This document shows, piece by piece, positions 55,101 to 62,861 of a stretch of 64,000 bases of DNA. Numbering within the stretch: the stretch's first letter is position 1; each line of letters begins with the position of its first letter. Position numbers and translations under genes: made by a program. Below the pieces are notes generated by a model, which worked only from the letters and a program-made list of their open reading frames with translations, was not told the origin of the DNA and searched no databases. The DNA is taken from the NCBI RefSeq assembly GCF_002483235.1, contig NZ_DLHN01000023.1, positions 1 to 64,000 of the forward strand, written 5' to 3'. The DNA is from Pedobacter glucosidilyticus (GTDB lineage Bacteria > Bacteroidota > Bacteroidia > Sphingobacteriales > Sphingobacteriaceae).

Positions 55101-55417
55101 TAGATAGATGGCAAAGACCAGGTGATATTACCAATATACCAAGGTTAAATATCAATAGAGATAGGGTAAGTAATTCATCCAGGTATGTGTTGGATGCTAG
55201 TTATCTCAAACTATCTAACGTATCATTAAACTATAAACTACCTCTAAAAACAGTTGCAAAAATTGGGCTTAATAATTTATCAGTATTTGCCAATGCAACC
55301 AATTTGTTTTACGTATATAAAGAACCAGGCGTAAAAAATAGAAATGGTATAGCCGAGAGAAGATTTACTTATCCAGAAACTATGGCTATTACCGGAGGTT
55401 TAAGAGTAGGATTATAA
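52142..55417 (+). CDS. SusC/RagA-family TonB-dependent transporter with signalling N-terminus
   Basis: The 1091-residue outer-membrane protein has a signal peptide, an STN signalling domain (about 25-100, NLSLNFNNVALIDVLNAIEKQSNVKF), a carboxypeptidase-like CNA-B2 domain (ITGKIVSKQDGETLPGVNVLIKGT), a plug with PLYVVDGIPM and SVLKDATASALYGADAANGVIIITTK, and a long barrel ending RRFTYPETMAITGGLRVGL. The STN domain would contact FecR. It pairs with the SusD gene 10 bases downstream. The substrate is not evident. Confidence 0.94.
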   Translation: MYKIAQKSLLPILFLFVLLTGVVKAQNNLSLNFNNVALIDVLNAIEKQSNVKFNYDGSVIDVNQKATIRHSGSLKDALNILSRQLRLDFGVVGNNISIRRAQRPVSPTVKMITGKIVSKQDGETLPGVNVLIKGTRQGAVTNINGEFTIKLIGDNIESTVLEATYLGFKPKEFRVGKETFFNIQLELDAIGINEVVVTSSYTANKRREDVVGSISQLTDAQLQVDRPIESFDKMMEGLVAGVYVETNTELGTPVKINIRGQGSLPAFGGTSRPVSNTSSQPLYVVDGIPMYEQQRGNENQIFNREENLNPLANINPDDIKSISVLKDATASALYGADAANGVIIITTKGGTAGKTKVNFSYDTGVATFINEFKWLSGPQYYSLLRETYINDGRSVTVASQLAGSSTIDTDWFDLTNRNATYHNANLEISGGKENTTFRFSAGYRDQQASSIGNDLQKTYIRLRLDHSLSDRFKVGFSLSPTLTNKNALNNYGGVLLPPNLSPYNEDGTFATFQGVPNPLAVLAQNDNFHKGLQLLSNLNATYKITDSWAISGTFGADFYQNRQTMYMSALNQTGANLNGRLAIFDRNYRSYTGFLQATYDKVYNNKHTVSFVAGTQVEDKTTNLLSGTGTDFSFDRLRVLGAAAEQSANSSPSENAVVSYYSQLGYDLNKKYYININGRVDQSSVFGGDRQVALNGSLGLGWIISKENFLKNVEAINLLKLRATYGSTGNSRIGSYAARGLYNIETSDGGTYNGNVSSLPGATSAPNPDLGWEKNFKFNLGLDLTVFNRFQLTAEYYNNTVVDLISNVNVPLETGFTNILSNTSKMRNQGFELSISSENIKTKNFTWSSSFNFGSNENKIIAFNNGFSALFGSRDEAAGFKVGNSANAIYGYRWGGVNPQTGLEVFFDKNGNIKTAEEINALPITETVVIGDRLPDFQGGFINNFTIKDFTFSFNILYSYGADFKFENADETDGRNLQNRNQSINLIDRWQRPGDITNIPRLNINRDRVSNSSRYVLDASYLKLSNVSLNYKLPLKTVAKIGLNNLSVFANATNLFYVYKEPGVKNRNGIAERRFTYPETMAITGGLRVGL

Positions 55418-55427
55418 AATTAAAAAC

Positions 55428-56861
55428 ATGAAGAAGTTTTTCATATATATCAATATCATATTTCTAATAGGCTTTACTTCTTGCGAAAAGCTGTTGGATA
55501 AAGACCCCATAGAACAGCTTTCTATAGAAGATTTATTTAGTGATGTTTCTGGTGCAAAAACAGCATTATCCGGAGCTTATCGTTCTTTACTATCAATAAA
55601 TTTATACCATAGAAATTTAATGGCTTTCCCTGATTTAATGGGTGGAAATATCAAATACAGCCGTACCGTAAATATTGCTTTAGATGATGTTTATAACTTA
55701 ACTCAAAGGGCAAATTTGTCATCTATGAATGCTACCTATACAGATTTGTATAAGCACTTAAATAATGTAAACAACATTATCTTTTATACACCAAGTGCCG
55801 AAGGACAACCGGCAGAAAAAAATAGAATTTTAGCAGAAGCTAAATGTTTTAGAGCTTTAGCTCATTTTGATTTATTAAGAATCTTTTCTAAGCCATATAA
55901 TAGCACACCCAATGCAACACACTTAGGTATTGCTTTAGTACTTAAGCCCCAATTAATTACAGATCCTTTACCGATTAGGTCTACCGTTGCACAATCCTAT
56001 GAAGCGGTAATCAACGATTTATTAGAAGCCATTGCTTTATTTGAGAATAGTAGCCCGGTGTTTTCATCGGGTACACCACAAACCTATTTTTCTGCAAATG
56101 TTGCAAAAGCCCTATTAGCAAAAGTGTATTTATACGCCAATAACTGGGATAAAGCTTACGAATATGCAGATGATGTGATTAGAAACGGAGGCTACACCTT
56201 GCTAAGTAACGCTAATTATGTAGCAAGCTGGGCTACCAGAAATCCTTCTGTAGAGTCTATTTTTGAAATTGCTCTGGAAAGCAATTTTTCTGGCTCTAGT
56301 TTAGGGTCATATTATGAGGTAAGTAATACCGGAGGTTTCAGAATGTACGCGGCTACCAATGATGTTTTAGCCCTATACAGTGCAAATGATATTCGTAGAA
56401 ATTCATCTTTATTTAATACGGTTATTATTAATAATGTAAATTACTCGTTTACAAAAAAATATGCTGCTGGAGGTCTTAACGCTACTCCCGTTAAAGTATT
56501 AAGATTATCAGAAGTATACTTGATAAGAGCAGAAGCTGCGGCAGAGAAGTCACAGCCAAACTTTACACAAGCTAATGCAGATCTTTCTTTAATCATCAAG
56601 AGAGCAGATCCAACAGCTGCTGATGCTAATTTTTCTAACAAAGCAGATTTAATTGATGCTATCCTTCTTGAAAGAAGAAAAGAACTAGCTTTTGAAGGTA
56701 ATTTACTTTACGATTTACTAAGGAAAGGCAAGAACATCAATAGGGTAGATTGTAATGCTGCCACTTGTAGTTTACCTTTTACTGATAATAGATTGGTAAT
56801 GCCAATACCTATCAATACCGTTGATGTAAATCCGGGAATGGAGCAAAACACAGATTATTAA
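55428..56861 (+). CDS. SusD/RagB-family surface lipoprotein
   Basis: The 477-residue protein has a lipoprotein signal (FLIGFTSC, Cys20) and the SusD fold: LLDKDPIEQLSIEDLFSDVSGAKTALSGAYR, RILAEAKCFRALAHFDLLRIFSKPYN, LAKVYLYANNWDKAYEYADDVIRNGGY, LRLSEVYLIRAEAAAE and ILLERRKELAFEGNLLYDLLRKG. It is the substrate-binding lid on SusC. The end PINTVDVNPGMEQNTDY is the usual family tail. Confidence 0.94.
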   Translation: MKKFFIYINIIFLIGFTSCEKLLDKDPIEQLSIEDLFSDVSGAKTALSGAYRSLLSINLYHRNLMAFPDLMGGNIKYSRTVNIALDDVYNLTQRANLSSMNATYTDLYKHLNNVNNIIFYTPSAEGQPAEKNRILAEAKCFRALAHFDLLRIFSKPYNSTPNATHLGIALVLKPQLITDPLPIRSTVAQSYEAVINDLLEAIALFENSSPVFSSGTPQTYFSANVAKALLAKVYLYANNWDKAYEYADDVIRNGGYTLLSNANYVASWATRNPSVESIFEIALESNFSGSSLGSYYEVSNTGGFRMYAATNDVLALYSANDIRRNSSLFNTVIINNVNYSFTKKYAAGGLNATPVKVLRLSEVYLIRAEAAAEKSQPNFTQANADLSLIIKRADPTAADANFSNKADLIDAILLERRKELAFEGNLLYDLLRKGKNINRVDCNAATCSLPFTDNRLVMPIPINTVDVNPGMEQNTDY

Positions 56862-56871
56862 TCATTACAAT

Positions 56872-57513
56872 ATGAATAAGTTTATAATATTTTTATTATT
56901 CATGGTTACTTTATCTGCTGGGTGCAGAGAAGAAGAACCACCTTTTAAGGAAGATTTATATCCAGAAGAGCCACTTTCTACACCATCTTCATCGGCTATT
57001 AATGTATTTCATCAGAATATACCAAATTATCAATTATTTGTTTATAGATATAATGAAGATACGAAACTATGGTCTAACAGAATAATAGGGCACTTCTCTA
57101 TTATATCTACCCAAGACCCTAATTATTTAGGTTTTGTACATCCGGTGGCTACCAGTGGGGTTACTTTTTTAGATATGCATAGATTATATGCCACCCAAAT
57201 AGGAAGTACAAATGCGGTTACGGCAAAAATAAATGTAGATAAATTCATAGGTTTTTTCCCTGACTTTGAAGGTGCTAAAACTGGAATTGTAAGAGTAGTT
57301 CCTCAAGATATTACGGTAAGCAAAAATCCAAATTCAACTTTTGAGCCAGGTGTACCCACTTTTAAAATTGGTATCAGCGGGGAAGGTACTTATGATGAAA
57401 GAACCGCTATCATAGATTTAGAAGTGATATTTAATGAGACCGCTATTGGAGGGCCGGCAGCAGTAAAACGTATTTATAAAATGAGCCCATCGGCTTTAAC
57501 TTTAAATCTATGA
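56872..57513 (+). CDS. Lipoprotein of the SusCD locus, function unknown
   Basis: The 213-residue product has a lipoprotein signal (MNKFIIFLLFMVTLSAGC, Cys18) and a Glu/Pro-rich linker, followed by a beta-rich domain (NYQLFVYRYNEDTKLWSNRIIGHFSIIS). I do not recognise a family. Small lipoproteins in this position often help bind the substrate on the cell surface. It overlaps the next gene by 4 bases (ATGA). Confidence 0.75.
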   Translation: MNKFIIFLLFMVTLSAGCREEEPPFKEDLYPEEPLSTPSSSAINVFHQNIPNYQLFVYRYNEDTKLWSNRIIGHFSIISTQDPNYLGFVHPVATSGVTFLDMHRLYATQIGSTNAVTAKINVDKFIGFFPDFEGAKTGIVRVVPQDITVSKNPNSTFEPGVPTFKIGISGEGTYDERTAIIDLEVIFNETAIGGPAAVKRIYKMSPSALTLNL

Positions 57514-58649
57514 GAAAGATTATGTGTGTTTTGGTAGTTGTGATAACGTTTATCATCACTACAGCTTTTTTACAAGACAACCCTAAAGTTTACAGTATAG
57601 CAGAACTAAGGGCATTATATAGCGGAGACCCATCCAAATGGCCAGCTCCGGATGTAGACGAATCTGTAAAGAATTTTAAAGATATAGGTTATTTAGGAAG
57701 GCCAACTTATCCAAAGGATAATCCGCATTCTGAGGAAAAAGAAAAGTTAGGAAAACTATTGTTTTTTGACCCTAGGTTATCTGCTTCTAAACAAATTGCT
57801 TGTGCATCTTGCCACGATCCAGAGTTAGGTTGGGGAGATGGACGTAGAGTAGCTTACGGACACGACCGCCAAACTGGTAAAAGAAACGCTATGACTTTAT
57901 TAAATGTAGCGTTTTACGAGAGTTTTTTTTGGGACGGCAGAGCTAAAAGCTTAGAAGACCAAGCTAAATTCCCTATTCAAGATCATTTGGAAATGAATCA
58001 GGATTTGAATACCATGGTGAAACATGTTTCGCAAATAAAAGGCTATAAACCTTTATTTAAGCAAGCTTTTGGCGACGAAAAAATCACCTTGGATAAAATC
58101 CAAAAAGCCATTGCTACTTTTGAGCGTTCTATCATCAGTACCAATAGCCGTTTTGATGCTTTTGTGAAAGGCAATCCTAAAGCCTTAAAAGATGATGAAG
58201 TTTTAGGGATGCACCTTTTTAGAACCAAAGCCAGATGTATCAATTGCCATAATTCGCCTTTATTTAGTGATAACCAATTCCATAACGATGGGCAAACGCT
58301 ATTAGGCTCTAAAATGGAAGATTTAGGCAGGTATAATGTTACCAAGAAGCTAGAAGATTTAGGGAAATTTAGAACTCCATCATTAAGAGAAACCAACATT
58401 ACTGGTCCATGGATGCATCATGGTAATTTCCCTTCTTTAAAAGATGTGGTAGAGTTCTATAATTTAGGCAATCCTAGCCCAATACAAAAAGCGGCTATAG
58501 TGCCAGATTCTTTCAGAAACGTACCAAAGTCATCCATTTTAAGAAAACTTAACCTAACGCTAGAAGAACAACAAGCATTAGAAGCTTTTTTACGTTCTAT
58601 TAGTACCAGAGTGAATAAAATTATTCCGCCTACGTTGCCAGAGGCGTAA
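57510..58649 (+). CDS. Diheme cytochrome c peroxidase/MauG-family protein
   Basis: The 379-residue periplasmic protein has a signal peptide (about 1-22), a first heme site CASCH near residue 97 (IACASCHDPELGWGDG) and a second, CINCH near 244 (RCINCHNSPLFSDNQFHNDG). RTPSLRETNITGPWMHHGNFPSLKDVVEFY is the C-terminal signature. Family members reduce H2O2 or modify proteins. Its gene overlaps the previous lipoprotein gene by 4 bases, so it belongs to the SusCD transcript, followed by a terminator. Confidence 0.92.
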   Translation: MRKIMCVLVVVITFIITTAFLQDNPKVYSIAELRALYSGDPSKWPAPDVDESVKNFKDIGYLGRPTYPKDNPHSEEKEKLGKLLFFDPRLSASKQIACASCHDPELGWGDGRRVAYGHDRQTGKRNAMTLLNVAFYESFFWDGRAKSLEDQAKFPIQDHLEMNQDLNTMVKHVSQIKGYKPLFKQAFGDEKITLDKIQKAIATFERSIISTNSRFDAFVKGNPKALKDDEVLGMHLFRTKARCINCHNSPLFSDNQFHNDGQTLLGSKMEDLGRYNVTKKLEDLGKFRTPSLRETNITGPWMHHGNFPSLKDVVEFYNLGNPSPIQKAAIVPDSFRNVPKSSILRKLNLTLEEQQALEAFLRSISTRVNKIIPPTLPEA

Positions 58650-58655
58650 ATTATA

Positions 58656-58678
58656 GGTGGTTTTAAACCGCTATTTTT
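58656..58678 (+). terminator. Hairpin terminator after the peroxidase gene
   Basis: GGTGGTTT pairs with AAACCGC (one G-T or mismatch position) and ATTTTTG follows. It ends the SusCD transcript. Confidence 0.6.
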
Positions 58679-58686
58679 GTCAGGCT

Positions 58687-58739
58687 GAGCGGAGTCGAAG
58701 TCCTTTCTGAGCGTATCAGATAACATTTCGACTCTGCTC
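58687..58739. repeat. Inverted repeat (GAGCGGAGTCGAA type)
   Basis: GAGCGGAGTCGAA (58687-58699) is matched by TTCGACTCTGCTC (58727-58739), twelve of thirteen bases pairing. I recall the same GAGTCGAAG/CTTCGACTC motif as a common dispersed hairpin in Bacteroidota, without a citation. Confidence 0.7.
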
Positions 58740-58899
58740 AAATACTTGTTACCAATACTTGAGATTTTGTCAACTATAATTACCTAACTAGCGCAAGCAC
58801 AAGTTAGGCTTTCGCTCTTTATTCCTACTTGCTAAGGCTTTGCCAGGAATCAAATTTTTATCAAAGGTCAAATATTAGGATATTTTTTAATAAGCTTCC

Positions 58900-59110
58900 A
58901 TATTTTCTATATTTGTTAATCTCTTCTATAGTTATCCATATCAAAAAGAAAATTCATTAACTTAAGTCCACGTATAGCCCACCTATACCCCACCTTTTAT
59001 CCACGTTTTCTCCATATCACCTTCGGTACTTCTCCCAGACTTCTCCCAGACATCTTCGGAAAACTAGGGCCATTTCCCGAACAAGTCTCGAACATGGTAC
59101 GGAGAAGAGC
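58900..59110. repeat. Dispersed repeat, copy 2, with phased 11-bp tandem units
   Basis: Same orientation as 1029-1236; the block 58961-59009 is identical to 1089-1137. Eight 11-base units run in phase from 58973 to 59060 (tatagcccacc, tataccccacc, ttttatccacg, ttttctccata, tcaccttcggt, acttctcccag, acttctcccag, acatcttcgga). One extra base in the following spacer shifts the later tttcccgaaca and agtctcgaaca units. Confidence 0.8.
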
Positions 59111-59121
59111 TATCCTAAACC

Positions 59122-61062
59122 CTATTCTACCGTTAAACTATTTTTAATCATATTCTTATTGTATTGCTGTATAAAAGCTTTTAAATAAGTTTCTAATTCT
59201 TGTTTTTCTTTGGGGTGGTGATGGCTGATGTCTTTTTTCAACAGCACATCATTTTTGTAATTGTACAGCTTGCTGTTTTCTTCATGATACTTCAACACGT
59301 ATTGGTCTTTGATGATTTGGTAGTTGCCATCAATGGTATGGACTATAAAATGATTTTTTTGAGGATGAAGCATATCATGACCAAAAGCAAAATAAGGCTT
59401 GTCAAAATTTAAATAGTTTAAAATAGTAGGAGGAATATCTATTTGTTGTACCGGATAGTCTCGTTTGCCTTTTAAAGCGCCACTAGGGTCAAAAATGATG
59501 ATAGGAACAGCAAAGGCACCTAATGATGTTTGATATTCTGGATGACTAGCCAAGGTTGAATGGTCTGCTGTAATGATGAACAAAGTGTTTTTATACCATT
59601 CGCTTTTAGCTACTGTTTTAAAAAATTTGCGTAAAGCCATATCAGTATAGCCAACATTTTGATGTACTGGCAAGGTACCTTTAGGAAATTTACCTTCATA
59701 AGCTACAGGTAATTTGAAAGGATGGTGTGATGAAAGTGTAAACACACAAGTAAAAAAGGGCTGCTTAAATGTATTGATGTTTTTTGCCCAGTATTGTAGA
59801 AACGGCTCGTCCCATATTCCCCAAATACCGTCAAAATCATCGTCATTTTGATATTCTGATTTTCCGAAATAGTGTTCAATGCCAGCCATTTTAGTATAAG
59901 AGCTAAATCCCATAGAGCCGTTTGGGGCACCATGAAAAAAAGAAGTATGGTATCCTTTTTCTGCCAGTAAGCCTCCCAAGCTATTGATTTTATTTCCAGA
60001 ATAATAAGATAAAACAAAAGGTTCATTTATGCCGGGTATGCTTGATAAAACAGATGGTAAACCTTCTATAGACTTTCTGCCGTTTGCATAAGCATTGGTA
60101 AAACATAAAGCATGCTGAGCCAAAGAATCTAAAAACGGTGTATAACCTTTGTATTTTCCTTTATCTAATTGGGGGTTAAAAGCACCTAAAAACTCTCTGC
60201 TAAAGCTTTCTAATATAATCACAACAATGTTTTTAGGGTTAAACTTTTGCTTAGTGATAGGCTTTTTTATAGGGTTATATAAGCTGTCTGCTACTGTTTC
60301 AGGAAAGAAATTTTGCTCCTTTAAAGGCTTGGTTTTTAAAGTTCTGATGATGGAAAACGGCGTATTAATAACAATATTAATTTCTGAGGGGTCTTGTACA
60401 TACTCGCCTGCATTGCTTATGGTAATAGGGCGGGTGCTATGCCTAAAACCGCCCCGCATACCGGCTATAGAGAACCATATAATCATCAACATCATTACAG
60501 CTGCGCTGCTGCCATAAACAACTGTGTTCTTAATTTTTGGTTTTTTTATGGGGATTTGCATATACGCCCAATACATAACATAAATGCAAAACACAAATAG
60601 CAAGGTAGTATACCAGTAATCCATAAAAATGAACTTTATAGCAAGTTCACCTAAGTTTTGCTCGTTAGAGAACTGGGCAAACATGCTAAATGTGCTACGT
60701 TTAAGGGTAAAGGGAAAGTAAGCAATATCAGCAACATTAAATGCTAGGCCTAAGCCATTACAAAGGAAAAAAATGCCTGTAAATATTTTCTGATATCTTT
60801 TACTGTATCTGATTTTTAAAGGGATAATTTGGCTAATGATGAAAAGGATATTCAAGTAAATAATTGCACTGATATCAAACTTTAAGCCTCCGTACAATAG
60901 TGTTAAAAAATGCGAAAAATCAAACTCGGGAAAGGAAGAAGCATTAAAAATATAAAATGCTATCCTGCAAATAGCATATAAAGCAACAACAATGAGTAGC
61001 CTTAATAATAAAGAGAAATAAATATTTCCTCTTAAAAACCTTAACATATTAAAGAGCTTCAA
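59122..61062 (-). CDS. LtaS-like sulfatase-fold membrane protein (phosphoglycerol transferase type)
   Basis: The 646-residue protein has five N-terminal helices (about 12-215) and an extracytoplasmic alkaline-phosphatase-fold domain: VVIILESFSREFLGAF with the metal-binding Glu and nearby nucleophile region, YANGRKSIEGLPSVLSS, HGAPNGSMGF, and ITADHSTLASHPEY with the Asp-His metal ligands. It belongs to the lipoteichoic-acid-synthase/OpgB group; in Gram-negatives such proteins move phosphoglycerol or phosphoethanolamine groups onto glycans. The substrate is unknown. It is read from its own start at 61062, 75 bases after the M1 gene on the same strand. Confidence 0.85.
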   Translation of the reverse strand: MKLFNMLRFLRGNIYFSLLLRLLIVVALYAICRIAFYIFNASSFPEFDFSHFLTLLYGGLKFDISAIIYLNILFIISQIIPLKIRYSKRYQKIFTGIFFLCNGLGLAFNVADIAYFPFTLKRSTFSMFAQFSNEQNLGELAIKFIFMDYWYTTLLFVFCIYVMYWAYMQIPIKKPKIKNTVVYGSSAAVMMLMIIWFSIAGMRGGFRHSTRPITISNAGEYVQDPSEINIVINTPFSIIRTLKTKPLKEQNFFPETVADSLYNPIKKPITKQKFNPKNIVVIILESFSREFLGAFNPQLDKGKYKGYTPFLDSLAQHALCFTNAYANGRKSIEGLPSVLSSIPGINEPFVLSYYSGNKINSLGGLLAEKGYHTSFFHGAPNGSMGFSSYTKMAGIEHYFGKSEYQNDDDFDGIWGIWDEPFLQYWAKNINTFKQPFFTCVFTLSSHHPFKLPVAYEGKFPKGTLPVHQNVGYTDMALRKFFKTVAKSEWYKNTLFIITADHSTLASHPEYQTSLGAFAVPIIIFDPSGALKGKRDYPVQQIDIPPTILNYLNFDKPYFAFGHDMLHPQKNHFIVHTIDGNYQIIKDQYVLKYHEENSKLYNYKNDVLLKKDISHHHPKEKQELETYLKAFIQQYNKNMIKNSLTVE

Positions 61063-61137
61063 ATAAACAGCAAATATAATATTAACTATATTTTTAAGCT
61101 AAATTTTAAATAATTTAAATTTTATATAAGATTTAAA

Positions 61138-62766
61138 TCATATTTTTTTGGTGTTAATGTAGTAGTTAGCATCTACCATAAAAGTAGTGCCTTGTACATA
61201 TTGCCAATTTGTTGTTGGTTTTAATAGTAGAGATTTTTTATTGATACTTACCTGTAAAGGCATATCAAAATTAGCTACATCACAATTCCAGCGGTAGCTG
61301 AAGCCTTTCTTCTCTTTTTTAAGTTCTAGTACCGGAATATTTTTGTTTGCTAGGTATTGTTGAAATACCTTACTAAAATCTGTGTTTGTTTTTTGATTTA
61401 TATATTGGATAATATCATTACCGGTAACGGTTTTTAATGCAAAATCTTTTTGAAGTCCTGTCAATAAATTACGCCATAAAGTGTCGTTATTTATGATGGT
61501 TCTTAAAGTATGAAGCATATTTGCACCTTTATAATACATATCTGCCGAGCCTTCTTGGTTTACGCCATAGAGGCCAATAATAGGTTTATCGTTTTGGACA
61601 TTATTTCTTAAACCTATTACATATTCAGCTCCGGCTTTTTTACCGTAATAATACTCTATAAACAAACTTTCTGAGTAATTGGTAAAACTTTCATGCACCC
61701 ACATATCAGCAATATCTTTGGTGGTGATGTTGTTGCCAAACCACTCATGTCCGGCCTCATGTACAATAATAAAATCCCATTTTAATCCCCAGCCTGTTCC
61801 TGATAAATCTCTACCTAGATATCCTTTTTTAAACTGGTTGCCATAAGCAATAGCACTTTGATGTTCCATACCCAAATAAGGGGTTTCAATCAGTTTAAAG
61901 CCATCTTTATAAAAAGGATAAGGCCCAAACCAATACTCAAAGGCTTGAAGCATTCTTTTAACATCGTTACCAAAATGTGTTTTTGCAATCTCTAAATGTT
62001 CAGGTAAAACATAATAATCAAGACTTAAATTACCTTTTAAACCTTTATAAACATCCGTAAAATGGGTATAATTGGTGGCGTTTACTGCTACATTATAATT
62101 GTTAATGGGCGAGTTTACAAACCAATGATAGGTGTTATAGCCATCGGGATGATTTTCTACTGAGCGTAATCGGCCATTAGAAACATTCATGATATCCTTG
62201 GGTACACTGATGCTGATGAGCATGCTATCTACTTCATCAGCTTGTTGATCTTTATTTGGCCACCAACTACTAGCACCCAAGCCTTGGCATGAAGTGGTTA
62301 TCCAATCTTTATCCTGGTGTTTGGTAAAAGTGAAGCCACCATCCCAAGGGGCATTTTTTGCTATTTTGGGTTTGCCCTGATAATAGACTTCAAATGTATG
62401 TTTACTATTTTTTCTGATGCTATCCGAAAAGTTTAAAAAAACAGCATGGTGGGTTCTGGAAAAAGTTAAGTTCTTTCCTTCATGTATGATTTTATTTATG
62501 TGTAAGCTATCCAATAAATCAAACTGTAGGGTTTTAAAGTTTTTTGTAGCTGTAAACTGAAAAATATTACTGCCTGTAAGGTTCTGGTTATCAGTATCTA
62601 TCTTTACCTTCAGATGATAAAAATTAACATCATAACAAGTTCTGTAAGGGCTGTTGATATCGCCTCGTAAAGAGTCGGCTAAGGTAGTTTTTGTATCGTT
62701 CAAAAGCTGACCATAAGCCGTTCCAGATATAAAGATGAGCACAAAAAGAATTATGTCTTTAAACAT
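61138..62766 (-). CDS. M1-family metallopeptidase
   Basis: The ATG at 62766 is used (MFKDIILFVLIFISGTAYGQ, a signal peptide); a TTG 18 bases upstream would add residues before it. The 542-residue protein has the aminopeptidase N-type beta-domain, GMEHQSAIAYG in place of the usual GAMEN, and the zinc site HEAGHEWFGNNITTKDIADMWVHESFTNY with HExxH and the distant Glu. It is likely a periplasmic aminopeptidase. The C-terminal domain is short compared with full aminopeptidase N, as in many Bacteroidota members. Confidence 0.9.
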   Translation of the reverse strand: MFKDIILFVLIFISGTAYGQLLNDTKTTLADSLRGDINSPYRTCYDVNFYHLKVKIDTDNQNLTGSNIFQFTATKNFKTLQFDLLDSLHINKIIHEGKNLTFSRTHHAVFLNFSDSIRKNSKHTFEVYYQGKPKIAKNAPWDGGFTFTKHQDKDWITTSCQGLGASSWWPNKDQQADEVDSMLISISVPKDIMNVSNGRLRSVENHPDGYNTYHWFVNSPINNYNVAVNATNYTHFTDVYKGLKGNLSLDYYVLPEHLEIAKTHFGNDVKRMLQAFEYWFGPYPFYKDGFKLIETPYLGMEHQSAIAYGNQFKKGYLGRDLSGTGWGLKWDFIIVHEAGHEWFGNNITTKDIADMWVHESFTNYSESLFIEYYYGKKAGAEYVIGLRNNVQNDKPIIGLYGVNQEGSADMYYKGANMLHTLRTIINNDTLWRNLLTGLQKDFALKTVTGNDIIQYINQKTNTDFSKVFQQYLANKNIPVLELKKEKKGFSYRWNCDVANFDMPLQVSINKKSLLLKPTTNWQYVQGTTFMVDANYYINTKKI

Positions 62767-62861
62767 GGTATAAAATTTTGGCAATTTTAATGGTTGATTT
62801 AAATATCCAAAAACGTATTTTTAAAAAATCTGTTATACGAATTAGCATTTACAAATTTTAA

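Larger units (their letters stand above)
58679..59121. other. Repeat-rich gap between the SusCD locus and the LtaS-like gene
   Basis: No gene is seen in about 440 bases. The gap contains an inverted repeat at 58687-58739, a short stem ATTCCT/AGGAAT near 58821-58850, and the second copy of the 11-bp-unit repeat at 58900-59110, ending just before the stop of the minus-strand gene at 59122. Confidence 0.7.

Noticed and set aside
1029..59110. The two copies of the 11-bp-unit repeat as ends of a 58-kb mobile element
   Set aside because: They are in direct orientation in gene gaps, there is no recombinase between them that fits, and the interval holds core respiratory and heme genes. A dispersed repeat is simpler.
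60149..60600. Plus-strand frames opposite the LtaS-like gene
   Set aside because: They are shadows of a well-supported membrane protein; their hydrophobicity reflects the opposite strand.
59122..61062. LtaS-like gene as evidence for Gram-positive DNA
   Set aside because: Proteins of this fold are common in Bacteroidota, and base composition and neighbours match the rest of the window.
62767..62784. TTG start for the M1 peptidase
   Set aside because: The ATG at 62766 begins a clean signal peptide; the extension has no support.
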